A DNA stretch of 61,331 bases from Paracoccus tibetensis (GTDB lineage: Bacteria > Pseudomonadota > Alphaproteobacteria > Rhodobacterales > Rhodobacteraceae), in contig NZ_FMVT01000015.1 of assembly GCF_900102505.1 (NCBI RefSeq), positions 1 through 61,331 on the forward strand, written 5' to 3'. Below the pieces are notes generated by a model. That model worked only from the letters and a program-made list of their open reading frames with translations, did no database searches and was not told the DNA's origin. The translations under genes were made by a program, and so were the position numbers. Shown here one piece after another: positions 8,958 through 21,753 of this stretch. Within the stretch, counting starts at the first letter, position 1. Each line of letters opens with the position of its first letter.

Positions 8958-10868
8958 CTAGCGGCGCGGCGGCTTGCGCCAGATCTGGCCAGAGAGCCAG
9001 CCGTCGAGCTGCGTCGAAAGCGCGTCACGGTCCTCGGTGAAATCGCCGAGGTTTTCCATGTCAGGCCGCTCGGCCCGGTGGCGGGCACGGGTGATCTGGC
9101 TGATGCGCCAGGTCAGGCCCTCGTCGGCCTCGCCTTGGATCTCGGCCTCGGCACGGGCCAATTCGGCGCGGCCGGCGCGCAACGCCTCCATCCGGTCGAG
9201 GAGGTTGCACAGGATCGCGCTTGCCGTCTCCACCTCCTGCTGCTCGATCACCGTCGGGGTCAGGCCCAGATGGGCGTCCTGCCGCAGCCTTTCAAGCCCG
9301 CGCTGGCCGGCGTCGCTGTCGGTCCCGCTCAGCAGGTCGTGAAGCAGCGCGGCGCGGTCGGGATCGCGCGGCAGCAGCCGTTCCAGCTGCGGCGCCACGG
9401 CCGCCATGCAGGGCGGACGCAAGGCGCAGATCAAGAGCGCCGCACCTTCCAGCAGGTCCTCGCCCGCCTCGGGCAAGGTCACCGTGATCGGCCCGATCGG
9501 CGCGCGCGGCGGCGCCCCGCCCGTGCCGCGACGGGCCATGCTGCGCCCGGCTGGCCCCTGCCGGCTTGCAGCCTGCGGCTTGCGGGCGCCGAAGAGGTCC
9601 CACTGCTTGCGCTTCAGCTCGCTGGCGTAGTGGCCGCGCGTCCGCTCGTCCGGGATCTTCGCGATGGCGGCGGCAAGGCGCGCCTCCAGCGCGGCGCGGC
9701 GCTCGGGGCTGTCGAAACTCTGCCCCTCGGTCTCGCGGCTCCAGAGAAGGTCGAGCAGCGGGCGCGCGCCGTCCAGCAGCGCGCCCATGGCGCCGGGGCC
9801 GGCGGACGTGATCAGGTCGTCCGGGTCCTGCCCCGCGGGCAGGATGACGAAGCGCAGCGCCTGGCCCGGTCCCGTCATCGGCAGCGCCAGATCGATGAGC
9901 CGCTGCGCCGCGCGCTGTCCGGCCGCATCGCCGTCGAGCGCGATCACCGGCTCGGGCGAGACGCGCCACATCAGGCGCAGCTGCTCTTCGGTGATGGCGG
10001 TGCCAAGCGGGGCGACGGCCCCCTCGAAGCCGGCGCGGGCCAAGGCGATGACGTCCATGTAGCCCTCGGCCACGATCAGCCGCTGGCCCTTGGCGACCGC
10101 GCCGCGCGCCGGGCCGAGGTTGTAGAGGTTGCGGCCCTTGTCGAAGAGCGGCGTTTCGGGGCTGTTGAGATATTTCGCCCGCGCGTTCGGGTCCATCGCC
10201 CGTCCGCCGAAGCCAATGCAGCGGCCCTGCCCGTCGCGGATCGGGAAGATGATCCGGCCGCGAAAGCGGTCATAGGCCGCCCCGCCCCCGTCGGGCCGCG
10301 CGGACATGCCGGCCTCGACGATCAGCGCCTCGTCGAAGCCCTTCTCGCGCAGGGCGGCGGTCAGGGCGGTCCGCTGGTCGGGGGCGAAGCCGATCTCGAA
10401 GCGCTCGAGCGCGGCGGCATCGAGGCCGCGGCGCGTCAGGTAGTCGCGCGCCTCGGCCGCGGCCGAGGTCTGCAACTGCAGCCGGAACCAGCGGGCCGAG
10501 GCCTCGGTCACCTCTAGCAGGCGAGAACGGCGGTCGGTGCGCTCGCGCGCCCGGGGGTCGGGCTCGGGCATGGCGAGGCCCGCCTCGGCGGCCAGCAGCT
10601 TCACCGCGTCGATGAAGGGCAGGCCGTCATGCTCGCGCAGGAAGGTCAGCGCGTCGCCCTTGGCGTGGCAGCCGAAGCAGTAATAGAAGCCCTTCTGGTC
10701 GTCGCAATGGAAGCTGGCGGACTTTTCCTGGTGGAACGGGCATGGCGCCCACCAGTCGCCGCGGCCCTGGTTCGACTTCCTCAGATCCCAGGTCACCTTC
10801 TTGCCGATCACCCGGCTGATGGGGACGCGGGCGCGAATCTCGTCGAGGAAGCCGGGGGGAAGGGACAT
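8958..10868 (-). CDS. dnaG: DNA primase DnaG
   Basis: DnaG makes the RNA primers for chromosome replication. The N-terminal CHC2 zinc finger has ligands C43, H46, C64 and C67 (CPFHQEK and YYCFGC). The TOPRIM core follows, with [16 protein letters not shown] near residue 270 and the acidic [15 protein letters not shown] block. The C-terminal region (about 440-636) is the helicase-binding part, which is variable. Length 636 is normal. It is followed on the same strand by rpoD. GGGGGAAGGGAC just before the ATG serves as ribosome site. Confidence 0.97.
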   Translation of the reverse strand: MSLPPGFLDEIRARVPISRVIGKKVTWDLRKSNQGRGDWWAPCPFHQEKSASFHCDDQKGFYYCFGCHAKGDALTFLREHDGLPFIDAVKLLAAEAGLAMPEPDPRARERTDRRSRLLEVTEASARWFRLQLQTSAAAEARDYLTRRGLDAAALERFEIGFAPDQRTALTAALREKGFDEALIVEAGMSARPDGGGAAYDRFRGRIIFPIRDGQGRCIGFGGRAMDPNARAKYLNSPETPLFDKGRNLYNLGPARGAVAKGQRLIVAEGYMDVIALARAGFEGAVAPLGTAITEEQLRLMWRVSPEPVIALDGDAAGQRAAQRLIDLALPMTGPGQALRFVILPAGQDPDDLITSAGPGAMGALLDGARPLLDLLWSRETEGQSFDSPERRAALEARLAAAIAKIPDERTRGHYASELKRKQWDLFGARKPQAASRQGPAGRSMARRGTGGAPPRAPIGPITVTLPEAGEDLLEGAALLICALRPPCMAAVAPQLERLLPRDPDRAALLHDLLSGTDSDAGQRGLERLRQDAHLGLTPTVIEQQEVETASAILCNLLDRMEALRAGRAELARAEAEIQGEADEGLTWRISQITRARHRAERPDMENLGDFTEDRDALSTQLDGWLSGQIWRKPPRR

Positions 10869-10934
10869 GGCGCGATTATCCCGGATGCGGCGCAGGGCGG
10901 CAAGCGGTGGATGGGTATTTGGGCAACAGAGAAA

Positions 10935-11519
10935 TCAGGCGCCCACCGCGCCCCGGGCCAGACCCCAGTAGATTTGCGCGATGCGGTCGCGGTCGAGGCG
11001 GCCGCCCTCGCGGTACCAGTTGGTGACGCCGGTCAGCATGGCGATGAGGGCCAGGGTCGTGAGCTTGGCATCCTCGATCCGCATCTGGCCCTCGGCGACG
11101 CCGGCGCGGAGGATCTGCTCGAGAACGGCCTCGTAGCGGCCCCGCAGCGCGGCGATGCGGGCGAAGTTCTCGGGCGTGAGGTTGCGCAGCTCCATGTAGG
11201 ACAGGAAGACCGCGTCGGCGTGATCAAGGCTGAAGTCGATGTGGAAGCGCACGAAACGCTCGAGCCGCGCCAGCGGCGGCGCCTCGGGCGCGTCCGTCCA
11301 GGCGGCCAGCAGCTCCTGCATGTGGCTTTCCAGAAGGTCGGCCAGCAGCGCCTGCTTGTCGGGCGTGTAGGCGTATAGCGCGCCGGCCTGCACCCCCACC
11401 GCCGCCGCGATCTGGCGCATGGAGACGGCGGCATAGCCCTGCCGCGCGAAAAGGCGGCGGGCTTCACCCCGCACAAGCGGGCCGGTGATCTCGGCGCGGG
11501 AACCAGACGTGCGGGCCAT
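10935..11519 (-). CDS. TetR/AcrR family transcriptional regulator
   Basis: A 194-residue one-component repressor. The N-terminal helix-turn-helix (about 12-60) reads RRLFARQGYAAVSMRQIAAA, then VQAGALYAYTPDKQALL, the standard TetR signature. The C-terminal ligand domain (about 70-190) is helical and includes FVRFHIDFSLDHADAVFLS. The ligand is unknown. The divergent neighbour at 11606 is a small lipoprotein, and no obvious target operon is adjacent. It lies downstream of the convergent-free end of the dnaG transcript region, 66 bases from the dnaG start, on the same strand. Confidence 0.9.
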   Translation of the reverse strand: MARTSGSRAEITGPLVRGEARRLFARQGYAAVSMRQIAAAVGVQAGALYAYTPDKQALLADLLESHMQELLAAWTDAPEAPPLARLERFVRFHIDFSLDHADAVFLSYMELRNLTPENFARIAALRGRYEAVLEQILRAGVAEGQMRIEDAKLTTLALIAMLTGVTNWYREGGRLDRDRIAQIYWGLARGAVGA

Positions 11520-11605
11520 GCGCGCCTTCTAGCGCCCCCCGCGCGGCAGGAAAAGCACCGACCGGCCCGCTTGTCGCCACCGGACACCGGGCGTAGGCTG
11601 TGCCG

Positions 11606-11905
11606 ATGCAGACACGCTTCCGCCGGCCCTTCCCGACGCTGACCGCCCCCGCCCTGATCGCCTGCCTCGTCCTCGCCGCCTGCGACGGGGGCGCGGCCTA
11701 TCCGCGCCTTCTGCCGACCGACAGCATCCTGGCCGAGCCGGCCCTGCCGGCGCATGCCCGCGGCCCGGCCGGCCCCCTCGACCCGGCGGCGCTGGAGGCG
11801 GCGAGCTCCGCGCGCGCCTCGGGGCTTCAGCAGCGGGCGCGCGAGCTGCAGGCGCCGGTGATTGATGCCGAGACCCGCGCGCGGATGCGCCGCGCGGGCG
11901 CGTGA
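11606..11905 (+). CDS. Small putative lipoprotein, function unknown
   Basis: A 99-residue protein beginning with a positively charged n-region (MQTRFRRPF), a hydrophobic stretch and a lipobox LVLAAC with the acceptor cysteine near residue 26. It therefore probably is exported and lipid-anchored. The mature part is Ala/Pro/Arg-rich, with a helical-looking C-terminus ([19 protein letters not shown]), and I do not recognise a domain. ATG 11606 is chosen over an in-frame GTG at 11600. The next gene is the lactate dehydrogenase-like gene 56 bases downstream on the same strand, so the two may share a transcript. Confidence 0.7.
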   Translation: MQTRFRRPFPTLTAPALIACLVLAACDGGAAYPRLLPTDSILAEPALPAHARGPAGPLDPAALEAASSARASGLQQRARELQAPVIDAETRARMRRAGA

Positions 11906-11961
11906 TTGCACGCCGCTGCCGCGCCTGCTAGGAACCGCGGACCAACGGAGGAGAGGCCGGG

Positions 11962-13128
11962 ATGCCCGCGATCACCTGCATCGAGGACCTGAAGGCGCTG
12001 CACCGCGCGCGCACCCCGAAGATGTTCTACGACTACGCCGAATCAGGCAGCTACACCGAGCAGACCTTCCGCGAGAACACGACCGATTTCGCCCGCATCC
12101 GCCTGCGCCAGAAGGTGGCCGTGGACATGTCCAACCGCTCGCTCAGGGGCGACATGGTCGGCCTGCCGGTCGCGATGCCGATGGGCCTTGCCCCGGTCGG
12201 CTTCACCGGGATGCAGCACGCCGACGGCGAGATCCACGCCGCCCGCGCGGCCGAGAAGTTCGGCGTGCCCTTCTGCCTTTCGACCATGTCCATCTGCTCG
12301 ATCGAGGATGTGGCGGCGCACACCACCGCGCCCTTCATGTTCCAGCTTTACGTGATGAAGGACCAGGAGTTCCTGGCCGGCATCATCGAGCGCGCCAAGG
12401 CCGCCCGCTGCAGCGCGCTGGTGCTGACGCTGGACCTGCAGATCCTCGGCCAGAGGCACAAGGACATCAAGAACGGCCTCTCCGCGCCCCCGAAGCTGAC
12501 GCTGCCGGTGATGATGGACCTGGCGACCCGCTGGCGGTGGGGCCTCGGGATGCTGCAAACGAAGCGGCGCTATTTCGGCAACATCGTGGGCCATGCCAAA
12601 GGCGTTGGCGACATGTCCTCGCTCGGCAGCTGGACGGCCGAGCAGTTCGACGAGCGGCTGGACTGGGACAAGGTCGCCCGCATCCGCGACATGTGGGGCG
12701 GCAAGCTGATCCTGAAGGGCATCCTCGACCCCGAGGACGCGCGCATCGCGGCAGATTTCGGCGCCGACGCCATCGTCGTCAGCAATCACGGCGGCCGCCA
12801 ATTGGACGGGGCGCTCAGCGCGATCCGGATGCTGCCCCATATCGTCGAGGCCGTGGGCGACCGGGTCGAGATCCACATGGACAGCGGCATCCGCTCGGGC
12901 CAGGACATCCTGAAGGCGCTGGCTCTCGGCGCCCATGCCACCTGGAGCGGGCGGGCCTGGATCCACGGGCTCGGCGCGATGGGCGAGGCGGGCGTGACCA
13001 AGGCGCTCGAGATCCTGCGCAAGGAACTGGACGTGACGATGGCGCTTTGCGGCGAGCGGGACGTGAAGAACCTCGGCCGCCACAACCTGCTGCTGCCCGA
13101 GGGCTTCCTCACCGAATACGGCGCCTGA
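11962..13128 (+). CDS. lldD: FMN-dependent alpha-hydroxy-acid (L-lactate) dehydrogenase
   Basis: A member of the FMN-dependent alpha-hydroxy acid dehydrogenase family (LldD, glycolate oxidase, mandelate dehydrogenase). These enzymes oxidise L-2-hydroxy acids to 2-oxo acids and pass electrons to the quinone pool or oxygen. The active-site block [10 protein letters not shown], with the catalytic histidine H276 and substrate-binding R279, is intact. [12 protein letters not shown] (about 73-84) and the FMN-phosphate segment [18 protein letters not shown] are also present. Length 388 is typical. GGAGGAGAGG precedes the ATG. L-lactate is the most likely substrate, but glycolate or another 2-hydroxy acid cannot be excluded. 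Confidence 0.88.
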   Translation: MPAITCIEDLKALHRARTPKMFYDYAESGSYTEQTFRENTTDFARIRLRQKVAVDMSNRSLRGDMVGLPVAMPMGLAPVGFTGMQHADGEIHAARAAEKFGVPFCLSTMSICSIEDVAAHTTAPFMFQLYVMKDQEFLAGIIERAKAARCSALVLTLDLQILGQRHKDIKNGLSAPPKLTLPVMMDLATRWRWGLGMLQTKRRYFGNIVGHAKGVGDMSSLGSWTAEQFDERLDWDKVARIRDMWGGKLILKGILDPEDARIAADFGADAIVVSNHGGRQLDGALSAIRMLPHIVEAVGDRVEIHMDSGIRSGQDILKALALGAHATWSGRAWIHGLGAMGEAGVTKALEILRKELDVTMALCGERDVKNLGRHNLLLPEGFLTEYGA

Positions 13129-13185
13129 GCGCGCCGCGATCGGGGCTTCACAACGGCCGCGTCCTGCGCTATGGGCACGCTTCGT

Positions 13186-13210
13186 CGCCACGCACCCTTG
13201 GAGGGTGGCG
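13186..13210 (+). other. Stem-loop in the rplY 5' leader
   Basis: CGCCAC (13186-13191) and GTGGCG (13205-13210) can pair, with a competing inner CACCC/GGGTG pairing. The element sits 29 bases upstream of the rplY start codon. It could be an mRNA leader structure for ribosomal-protein autoregulation, but no known leader family was recognised. Confidence 0.35.
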
Positions 13211-13238
13211 ATCCAACCAACTGCTAAGGAATTACATC

Positions 13239-13859
13239 ATGGCCAAAGAGATCCCTGATCTGGTGGCCGAGGCACGCGCGGGGTCAGGCAAGGGGGCCGC
13301 CCGCCAAGCTCGCCGCGACGGCAAGGTGCCCGGTATCGTTTATGGCGACGGCAAGGAGCCGGTCGCCATCCAGTTCGAATTCAACAAGCTGCTGACCACG
13401 CTGCGCGCGGGCCGCTTCATGTCCACGCTGTGGAACCTGAAGGTCGAGGGTCAGGACGACGTTCGCGTGATCTGCCGCGGCGTGCAGCGCGACGTCGTGA
13501 AGGATCTGCCGATCCACATTGACTTCATGCGCCTGCGCCGGACGTCGAAGGTGAACCTGTTCATCCCGGTCGAGTTCGTGAACCACGACAAGGCCCCCGG
13601 CCTCAAGCGCGGCGGCACCCTCGTGACCGTCCGCAACGAGGTCGAGCTGATCGTGACCGCGGGTGACATCCCCGACCACGTCACCGTGGACCTGGAAGGC
13701 CGCAACATCGGCGACACCATCCACATCAGCGACGTGACGCTGCCGGAAGGCGTCAAGCCGACCATCGACCGCGACTTCGTCATCGCCAACCTCGCGGCCC
13801 CTTCGGCGCTGCGCTCCAGCGACGAAGAAGCCGCCAGCGAAGAGGCTGCGGCCGAGTAA
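13239..13859 (+). CDS. rplY: 50S ribosomal protein L25/general stress protein Ctc
   Basis: The long (CTC/TL5) form of L25, which binds 5S rRNA. The N-terminal L25 domain (about 1-95) includes [20 protein letters not shown]. The C-terminal beta domain (about 100-185) includes [20 protein letters not shown] and [18 protein letters not shown]. The acidic tail [11 protein letters not shown] is usual for alphaproteobacterial members. Length 206. ATG 13239 is supported by TAAGGA about 10 bases upstream. A terminator hairpin follows at 13885, so it appears to be the last gene of its unit. Confidence 0.96.
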   Translation: MAKEIPDLVAEARAGSGKGAARQARRDGKVPGIVYGDGKEPVAIQFEFNKLLTTLRAGRFMSTLWNLKVEGQDDVRVICRGVQRDVVKDLPIHIDFMRLRRTSKVNLFIPVEFVNHDKAPGLKRGGTLVTVRNEVELIVTAGDIPDHVTVDLEGRNIGDTIHISDVTLPEGVKPTIDRDFVIANLAAPSALRSSDEEAASEEAAAE

Positions 13860-13884
13860 TCCGCCGGCCTTGGCCGAGATCCGG

Positions 13885-13912
13885 GGGGCGGTGCCGCAGG
13901 CGCCGCCCCTTT
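13885..13912 (+). terminator. Intrinsic terminator after rplY
   Basis: GGGGCGGTGCC (13885-13895), loop GCA and GGCGCCGCCCC (13899-13909) form an 11-bp stem with one G-U pair, followed by TTTCC. It lies 25 bases after the rplY stop and before trmFO on the same strand. Confidence 0.75.
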
Positions 13913-13957
13913 CCATTCCGGCCCCGCGTTGCTAGCTCATCCTCCATGGAGACACGC

Positions 13958-15295
13958 ATGGAACCCGTTCACATCATCGGCGCCGGCCTTGCTGGTTCGG
14001 AAGCCGCCTGGCAGATCACCCGCAGGGGCGTGCCCGTGGTGCTGCACGAGATGCGGCCCGCGGTCGAGACCTTCGCGCACAAGAGCGGCGATTTCGCCGA
14101 GATGGTCTGCTCGAACAGCTTCCGCTCGGATGACGACGTGATGAACGCCGTCGGCCAGCTCCATTGGGAGATGCGGGCGGCGGGGGGCCTCATCATGGAG
14201 ATGGCCGGCCGCCACCGCCTGCCGGCCGGCGGCGCGCTCGCCGTCGACCGCGAGGCCTTCTCGGCGGCCGTCACCCAGATGCTGCGGGCCGAGCCGCTGG
14301 TGACCATCGCGCCGGGCGAGATCACCCAGCTGCCCGATACCGGCAACTGGATCGTGGCGACCGGCCCCCTCACCTCGGACGCGCTGGCCCATGCCATCCG
14401 CGGCGTGACCGGGACCGAGGCGCTGGCCTTCTTCGACGCCATCGCCCCCATCGTCCATGCCGAGACCATCGACATGTCCGTCGCATGGGAGCAGTCCCGC
14501 TACGACAAGGGCGAGACCCTCGCCGAGCAGAAGGCCTATATCAACTGCCCGATGACGAAGGACGAGTACGAGGGCTTCATCGACGCCCTGCTCGCCGCCG
14601 AGAAGACCGAGTTCCACGAGGGCGAGACCGCCGGCTATTTCGACGGCTGCCTGCCGATCGAGGTCATGGCCGAGCGCGGCCGCGAGACGCTGCGGCACGG
14701 CCCGATGAAGCCGGTGGGGCTGACGAACGCCCACAAGCCGCAGGACAAGCCCTATGCGGTGGTCCAGCTGCGCCGCGACAACGCGCTCGGCACGCTCTAC
14801 AACATCGTCGGCTTCCAGACGAAGATGAAATACGGCGCGCAGACCCAGGTCTTCCGCATGATCCCGGGGCTTCAGAACGCCAGCTTCGCCCGCCTCGGCG
14901 GCATCCACCGAAACAGCTTCCTGAACTCGCCGACCCTCCTCGACGACCGCATGCGCTTGCGCCCCCGCCCGAACCTGCGCTTCGCGGGCCAGGTGACCGG
15001 GGTCGAGGGCTACGTGGAAAGCGCGGCGATGGGCCTGCTGGCCGGGCGGATGGCTGCCGCGCAGGCGCTCCGGCGCGACCTGCCGCCCCCGCCCTTCACC
15101 ACGGCGATGGGCGCGCTCGTCAACCACATCACCGGCGGCGCCGAGGCCAAGACCTTCCAGCCGATGAACGTGAACTTCGGCCTTTTCCCGCCTCTGCCCG
15201 AGATGCGCAGCGGCCGCCGCGGCCGAAAGGACCGCTACCCGGCCTACACGCAACGCGCCAAGGACGACTTCAGCGCATGGCTGGCGACCCAGTAG
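13958..15295 (+). CDS. trmFO: FADH2/methylenetetrahydrofolate-dependent tRNA (uracil-54) methyltransferase TrmFO
   Basis: TrmFO makes 5-methyluridine at position 54 of tRNA using methylene-THF as carbon donor and FAD as cofactor. The FAD-binding motif GAGLAGSE is at residues 8-15. The conserved CSNSFRS block starts at C51. [20 protein letters not shown] and [10 protein letters not shown] also match the family. ATG 13958 is chosen because GGAGA lies 7-8 bases upstream; an in-frame ATG at 13946 is too close to that site. Length 445. Its 3' end overlaps gluQ by 19 bases. Confidence 0.95.
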   Translation: MEPVHIIGAGLAGSEAAWQITRRGVPVVLHEMRPAVETFAHKSGDFAEMVCSNSFRSDDDVMNAVGQLHWEMRAAGGLIMEMAGRHRLPAGGALAVDREAFSAAVTQMLRAEPLVTIAPGEITQLPDTGNWIVATGPLTSDALAHAIRGVTGTEALAFFDAIAPIVHAETIDMSVAWEQSRYDKGETLAEQKAYINCPMTKDEYEGFIDALLAAEKTEFHEGETAGYFDGCLPIEVMAERGRETLRHGPMKPVGLTNAHKPQDKPYAVVQLRRDNALGTLYNIVGFQTKMKYGAQTQVFRMIPGLQNASFARLGGIHRNSFLNSPTLLDDRMRLRPRPNLRFAGQVTGVEGYVESAAMGLLAGRMAAAQALRRDLPPPPFTTAMGALVNHITGGAEAKTFQPMNVNFGLFPPLPEMRSGRRGRKDRYPAYTQRAKDDFSAWLATQ

Positions 15296-16128
15296 CCTTT
15301 GGCGAGGCGACCCGCTTCGCCCCGTCCCCGACGGGGCTGCTGCATCTCGGCCACGCGTTCTCGGCCCTGACGGCGGCGGCGCATGGCCGCTTCCACCTCC
15401 GCATCGAGGACATCGACCGCGAGCGCTGCCGCCCCCATTACGAGGCCGCGATCTTCCAGGATCTCGCCTGGCTCGGCCTCGACTGGCCGCAGCCGGTCAT
15501 GCGCCAGTCGGATCGCCTGCCCGCCTACCAGGCCGCCCTCGCCCGCCTCGCCCCTCTCACCTATCCCTGCCGCTGCCGCCGCGCCGACATCCGCGCCGCC
15601 CTTTCGGCGCCGCAGGAGGGCGCCCTGCCGGCCGGGCCCGACGGGCTGATCTATCCCGGCACCTGCCGCCACCGCCGCCATGAGGAGGCAGAGCCCGATG
15701 ACGTCATCCGCCTCGACACCGCCCGTGCCTTTGCCGCGCTGAAGATCGACCGCATCGCCTTCCGCGACGCGGCGATCCTGCCCGGCGAGGATCACGTCCT
15801 TTCAGCCGACGAATTCGCCCAAGGCATCGGCGATGTCATCCTCGCGCGCCGCGGCATGGGCGCCTCCTACCACCTCGCCGTGGTGGTAGACGACGCGGCC
15901 CAGGGCATCACCCTGGTCACCCGCGGCAAGGACCTCTTCGACGCGACCTACATCCACGTCCTGCTCCAGCGCCTGCTGGACCTGCCGACCCCCCGCTACC
16001 TCCACCACCGGCTAATCCGCAATGAGGCCGGCAAGCGCCTGGCCAAGCGCGACGACGCGCGCGCGATCCGCCACTACCGCGAGGCCGGCGCCACGCCCGC
16101 CGACATCCGCCGGATGATCGGCCTCTGA
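15277..16128 (+). CDS. gluQ: Glutamyl-Q tRNA(Asp) synthetase
   Basis: A truncated glutamyl-tRNA synthetase paralogue that attaches glutamate to queuosine in tRNA(Asp). It has only the catalytic half: [13 protein letters not shown] with the HIGH-type motif at 23-26, [10 protein letters not shown], a zinc site of the C-x-C...Y...C kind (YPCRCRR and YPGTCRHRR), and a KMSKS equivalent in GKRLAKRDD. The anticodon-binding domain is absent, as expected for the family. Length 283. ATG 15277 lies inside the end of trmFO, so expression is probably coupled to it. Confidence 0.93.
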   Translation: MAGDPVAFGEATRFAPSPTGLLHLGHAFSALTAAAHGRFHLRIEDIDRERCRPHYEAAIFQDLAWLGLDWPQPVMRQSDRLPAYQAALARLAPLTYPCRCRRADIRAALSAPQEGALPAGPDGLIYPGTCRHRRHEEAEPDDVIRLDTARAFAALKIDRIAFRDAAILPGEDHVLSADEFAQGIGDVILARRGMGASYHLAVVVDDAAQGITLVTRGKDLFDATYIHVLLQRLLDLPTPRYLHHRLIRNEAGKRLAKRDDARAIRHYREAGATPADIRRMIGL

Positions 16129-16160
16129 CCCATCTTCTGTGCAGAAATATCCCGGGGGGA

Positions 16161-16196
16161 GTCCGCGGCACGCGGACGGGGGGCAGCGCCCCCCTT
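16161..16196. terminator. Double-hairpin bidirectional terminator between gluQ and hisI
   Basis: GTCCGCG-GCA-CGCGGAC (16161-16177) is followed directly by GGGGGGC-AGC-GCCCCCC (16178-16194). It fills the gap between the convergent gluQ stop and the hisI stop (16195-16197). The first part follows GCAGAAATATCCCGGGGGGA; I recall similar double-hairpin elements as recurrent intergenic sequences in Rhodobacteraceae, but that is memory, not a search. Confidence 0.6.
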
Positions 16197-16551
16197 ACGC
16201 CATCGGCGCCATGATCACGACCTCGGCCCCGTCGCGCACGGCGGTGTAGAAACATGTCCGCCGGTTCGTGTGACAGGCCGGCCCGTCCTGCGCGACCAGC
16301 AGCAGCAGGCAGTCGCGGTCGCAATCCACCCGCATCTCTCGCAGGCTCTGCACATGGCCCGAGCTCTCGCCTTTCACCCAGAAGGACTGGCGCGAGCGCG
16401 ACCAGTAGGTCACCCGCCCCGTCTCCAGCGTCCGGGCCACGGCCTCGGCATTCATCCAGGCCATCATCAGCACCTCTCCCGATGCGGCATCCTGGGCGAT
16501 GGCGGGAACAAGACCATGGGCGTCATACTTGAGGCTTGCGGGGTCGAACAT
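16195..16551 (-). CDS. hisI: Phosphoribosyl-AMP cyclohydrolase
   Basis: HisI catalyses the third step of histidine biosynthesis, opening the adenine ring of phosphoribosyl-AMP. Metal-binding residues are visible in DCDRDC (D76, D78, D80 with C77) and DGPACHTNRRTCFY (C93, C100). Length 118 matches the stand-alone alphaproteobacterial form without the HisE domain. No other his gene is in the window. It is divergent from the Fe-S scaffold-like gene at 16612, with a 60-base shared promoter region. Confidence 0.96.
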   Translation of the reverse strand: MFDPASLKYDAHGLVPAIAQDAASGEVLMMAWMNAEAVARTLETGRVTYWSRSRQSFWVKGESSGHVQSLREMRVDCDRDCLLLLVAQDGPACHTNRRTCFYTAVRDGAEVVIMAPMA

Positions 16552-16611
16552 GAGGTTTCCTTCCTGAGGCCGGACCCCTATCTAGAGCCGAGACAGCTTG
16601 CAGGAAAGACC

Positions 16612-17055
16612 ATGGCCGACAGCGATCTCATGCAGCTCTATTCCCGCCGAATCCTGGCGCTGACGACGGCCATCCCGCATCTGGGCCGCCTGCCCGCCGC
16701 TGAGGGGCGCGCGATGCGCCGCTCGCCCCATTGCGGCTCGTCGGTCTCGGTCGAGGTGACGATGGATGCGGGCCGCATCAGCGGCTTCGCGCAGGAGGTG
16801 CGGGCCTGCGCGCTTGGGCAAGCCTCGGCCTCGGTGCTGGGCCAGGCCGCGATCGGCCAGGACCGCGCGCAGATCGAAGGCACCCGCGCGGCCCTTGCCG
16901 CGATGCTCAAGGACGCCGCCCCGCCCCCCGCCGCGCCCTTCGCCGATCTCGAGGCGCTGATCCCGGCACGCGACTATCCCAACCGCCATGCCTCGATCCT
17001 GCTGGCATGGGACGCCCTGCTCGAGGCGATGGATCAGGCGACAGCCGCCGCCTGA
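16612..17055 (+). CDS. Fe-S cluster assembly scaffold-like protein (NifU N-terminal/IscU-like)
   Basis: A 147-residue protein resembling the IscU/SufU/NifU scaffold fold. The conserved segments SPHCGSSVSVEV (C41) and CALGQASASVLGQA (C66) carry two of the scaffold cysteines. The usual third cysteine is not evident; that region reads PNRHASILLAWDAL. It may therefore be a paralogue without full scaffold activity. GCAGGAAAG before ATG 16612 is the ribosome site. It faces the small SOS-box gene unit convergently, with that unit's terminator at 17083-17109 lying just beyond this stop. Confidence 0.75.
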   Translation: MADSDLMQLYSRRILALTTAIPHLGRLPAAEGRAMRRSPHCGSSVSVEVTMDAGRISGFAQEVRACALGQASASVLGQAAIGQDRAQIEGTRAALAAMLKDAAPPPAAPFADLEALIPARDYPNRHASILLAWDALLEAMDQATAAA

Positions 17056-17082
17056 CGCCGTATCACCATGAACGCCAGCTTG

Positions 17083-17109
17083 AAAAAAGACCGGCCACCG
17101 GGGCCGGTC
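17083..17109 (-). terminator. Intrinsic terminator of the small membrane-protein gene
   Basis: On the minus strand GACCGGCC (17109-17102), loop CCGGT and GGCCGGTC (17096-17089) form an 8-bp perfect stem followed by six T (17088-17083). It is one of the cleanest rho-independent terminators in the window. A second stem, GGCGGCGC/GCGCCGCC (17137-17162), lies between the small gene and this terminator. Confidence 0.85.
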
Positions 17110-17182
17110 AGGTGCGCGTGCGGTTCGGGAACAGAGGGCGGCGCACAGGCGAAGGCGCCGCCGTCGCAACGCGGGGCAGAGA

Positions 17183-17293
17183 TCACGCCTGCAGGATGCC
17201 GGGCAGCCACAGGATGACGGTCGTCGTCACCGCGACAGAGACGACGCCGATGAGGTCGGACAGGAATTCGGGATTACGCAGGTCGAGGGTCAT
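17183..17293 (-). CDS. Tiny single-span membrane protein behind a LexA-type box
   Basis: A 36-codon gene. On the minus strand ATG 17293 is preceded by AAAGGAG, a near-perfect Shine-Dalgarno about 8 bases upstream. The frame closes with TGA at 17185-17183. Codons are strongly G/C at the third position, as in neighbouring real genes. The product has a short charged N-terminus (MTLDLRNPEFLSD) and then a hydrophobic stretch from about residue 14 to 34, rich in Val, Thr and Leu (IGVVSVAVTTTVILWLPGI), that can span the membrane once. It is flanked by a perfect GTTC-N7-GTTC box 57 bases upstream and a strong terminator downstream, forming a compact stand-alone unit. By analogy with SOS-induced tiny membrane proteins (SidA of Caulobacter, TisB of E. 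coli), it may be a division inhibitor or membrane-acting damage-response peptide. Function is inference; I do not recognise the family. Confidence 0.72.
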   Translation of the reverse strand: MTLDLRNPEFLSDLIGVVSVAVTTTVILWLPGILQA

Positions 17294-17349
17294 GGCAGCA
17301 ACTCCTTTACTGTTGCTGATTTGTTCTCACGTTCCCGCGATTCGGTAAA

Positions 17350-17364
17350 GAACTAATTAAGAAC
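17350..17364 (-). promoter_or_regulatory. LexA/SOS-type box GTTC-N7-GTTC
   Basis: The minus strand reads GTTCTTAATTAGTTC, an exact match to the alphaproteobacterial LexA operator GTTC-N7-GTTC with an AT-rich spacer. It starts 14 bases after the recG stop and lies 57 bases upstream of the small gene's start codon, where a repressor would block its promoter. A TTGCCG element at 17373-17368 could serve as -35. A second, non-canonical GTTC pair with a 4-base spacer lies at 17323-17334. Confidence 0.72.
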
Positions 17365-17381
17365 ATCCGGCAAAAGCTGCC

Positions 17382-21751
<4,370 letters not shown>

Positions 21752-21753
21752 TC

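Noticed and set aside
11600..11605. GTG 11600 as start of the lipoprotein
   Set aside because: ATG 11606 gives a normal signal-peptide n-region; the GTG adds only two residues and has no better ribosome site.
13129..13238. Riboswitch upstream of rplY
   Set aside because: Only one short stem-loop with a competing pairing is present and no known riboswitch core was recognised.
17323..17334. Second LexA box GTTC-TCAC-GTTC
   Set aside because: The spacer is four bases, not seven, so it does not match the operator; kept only as a note beside the perfect box.
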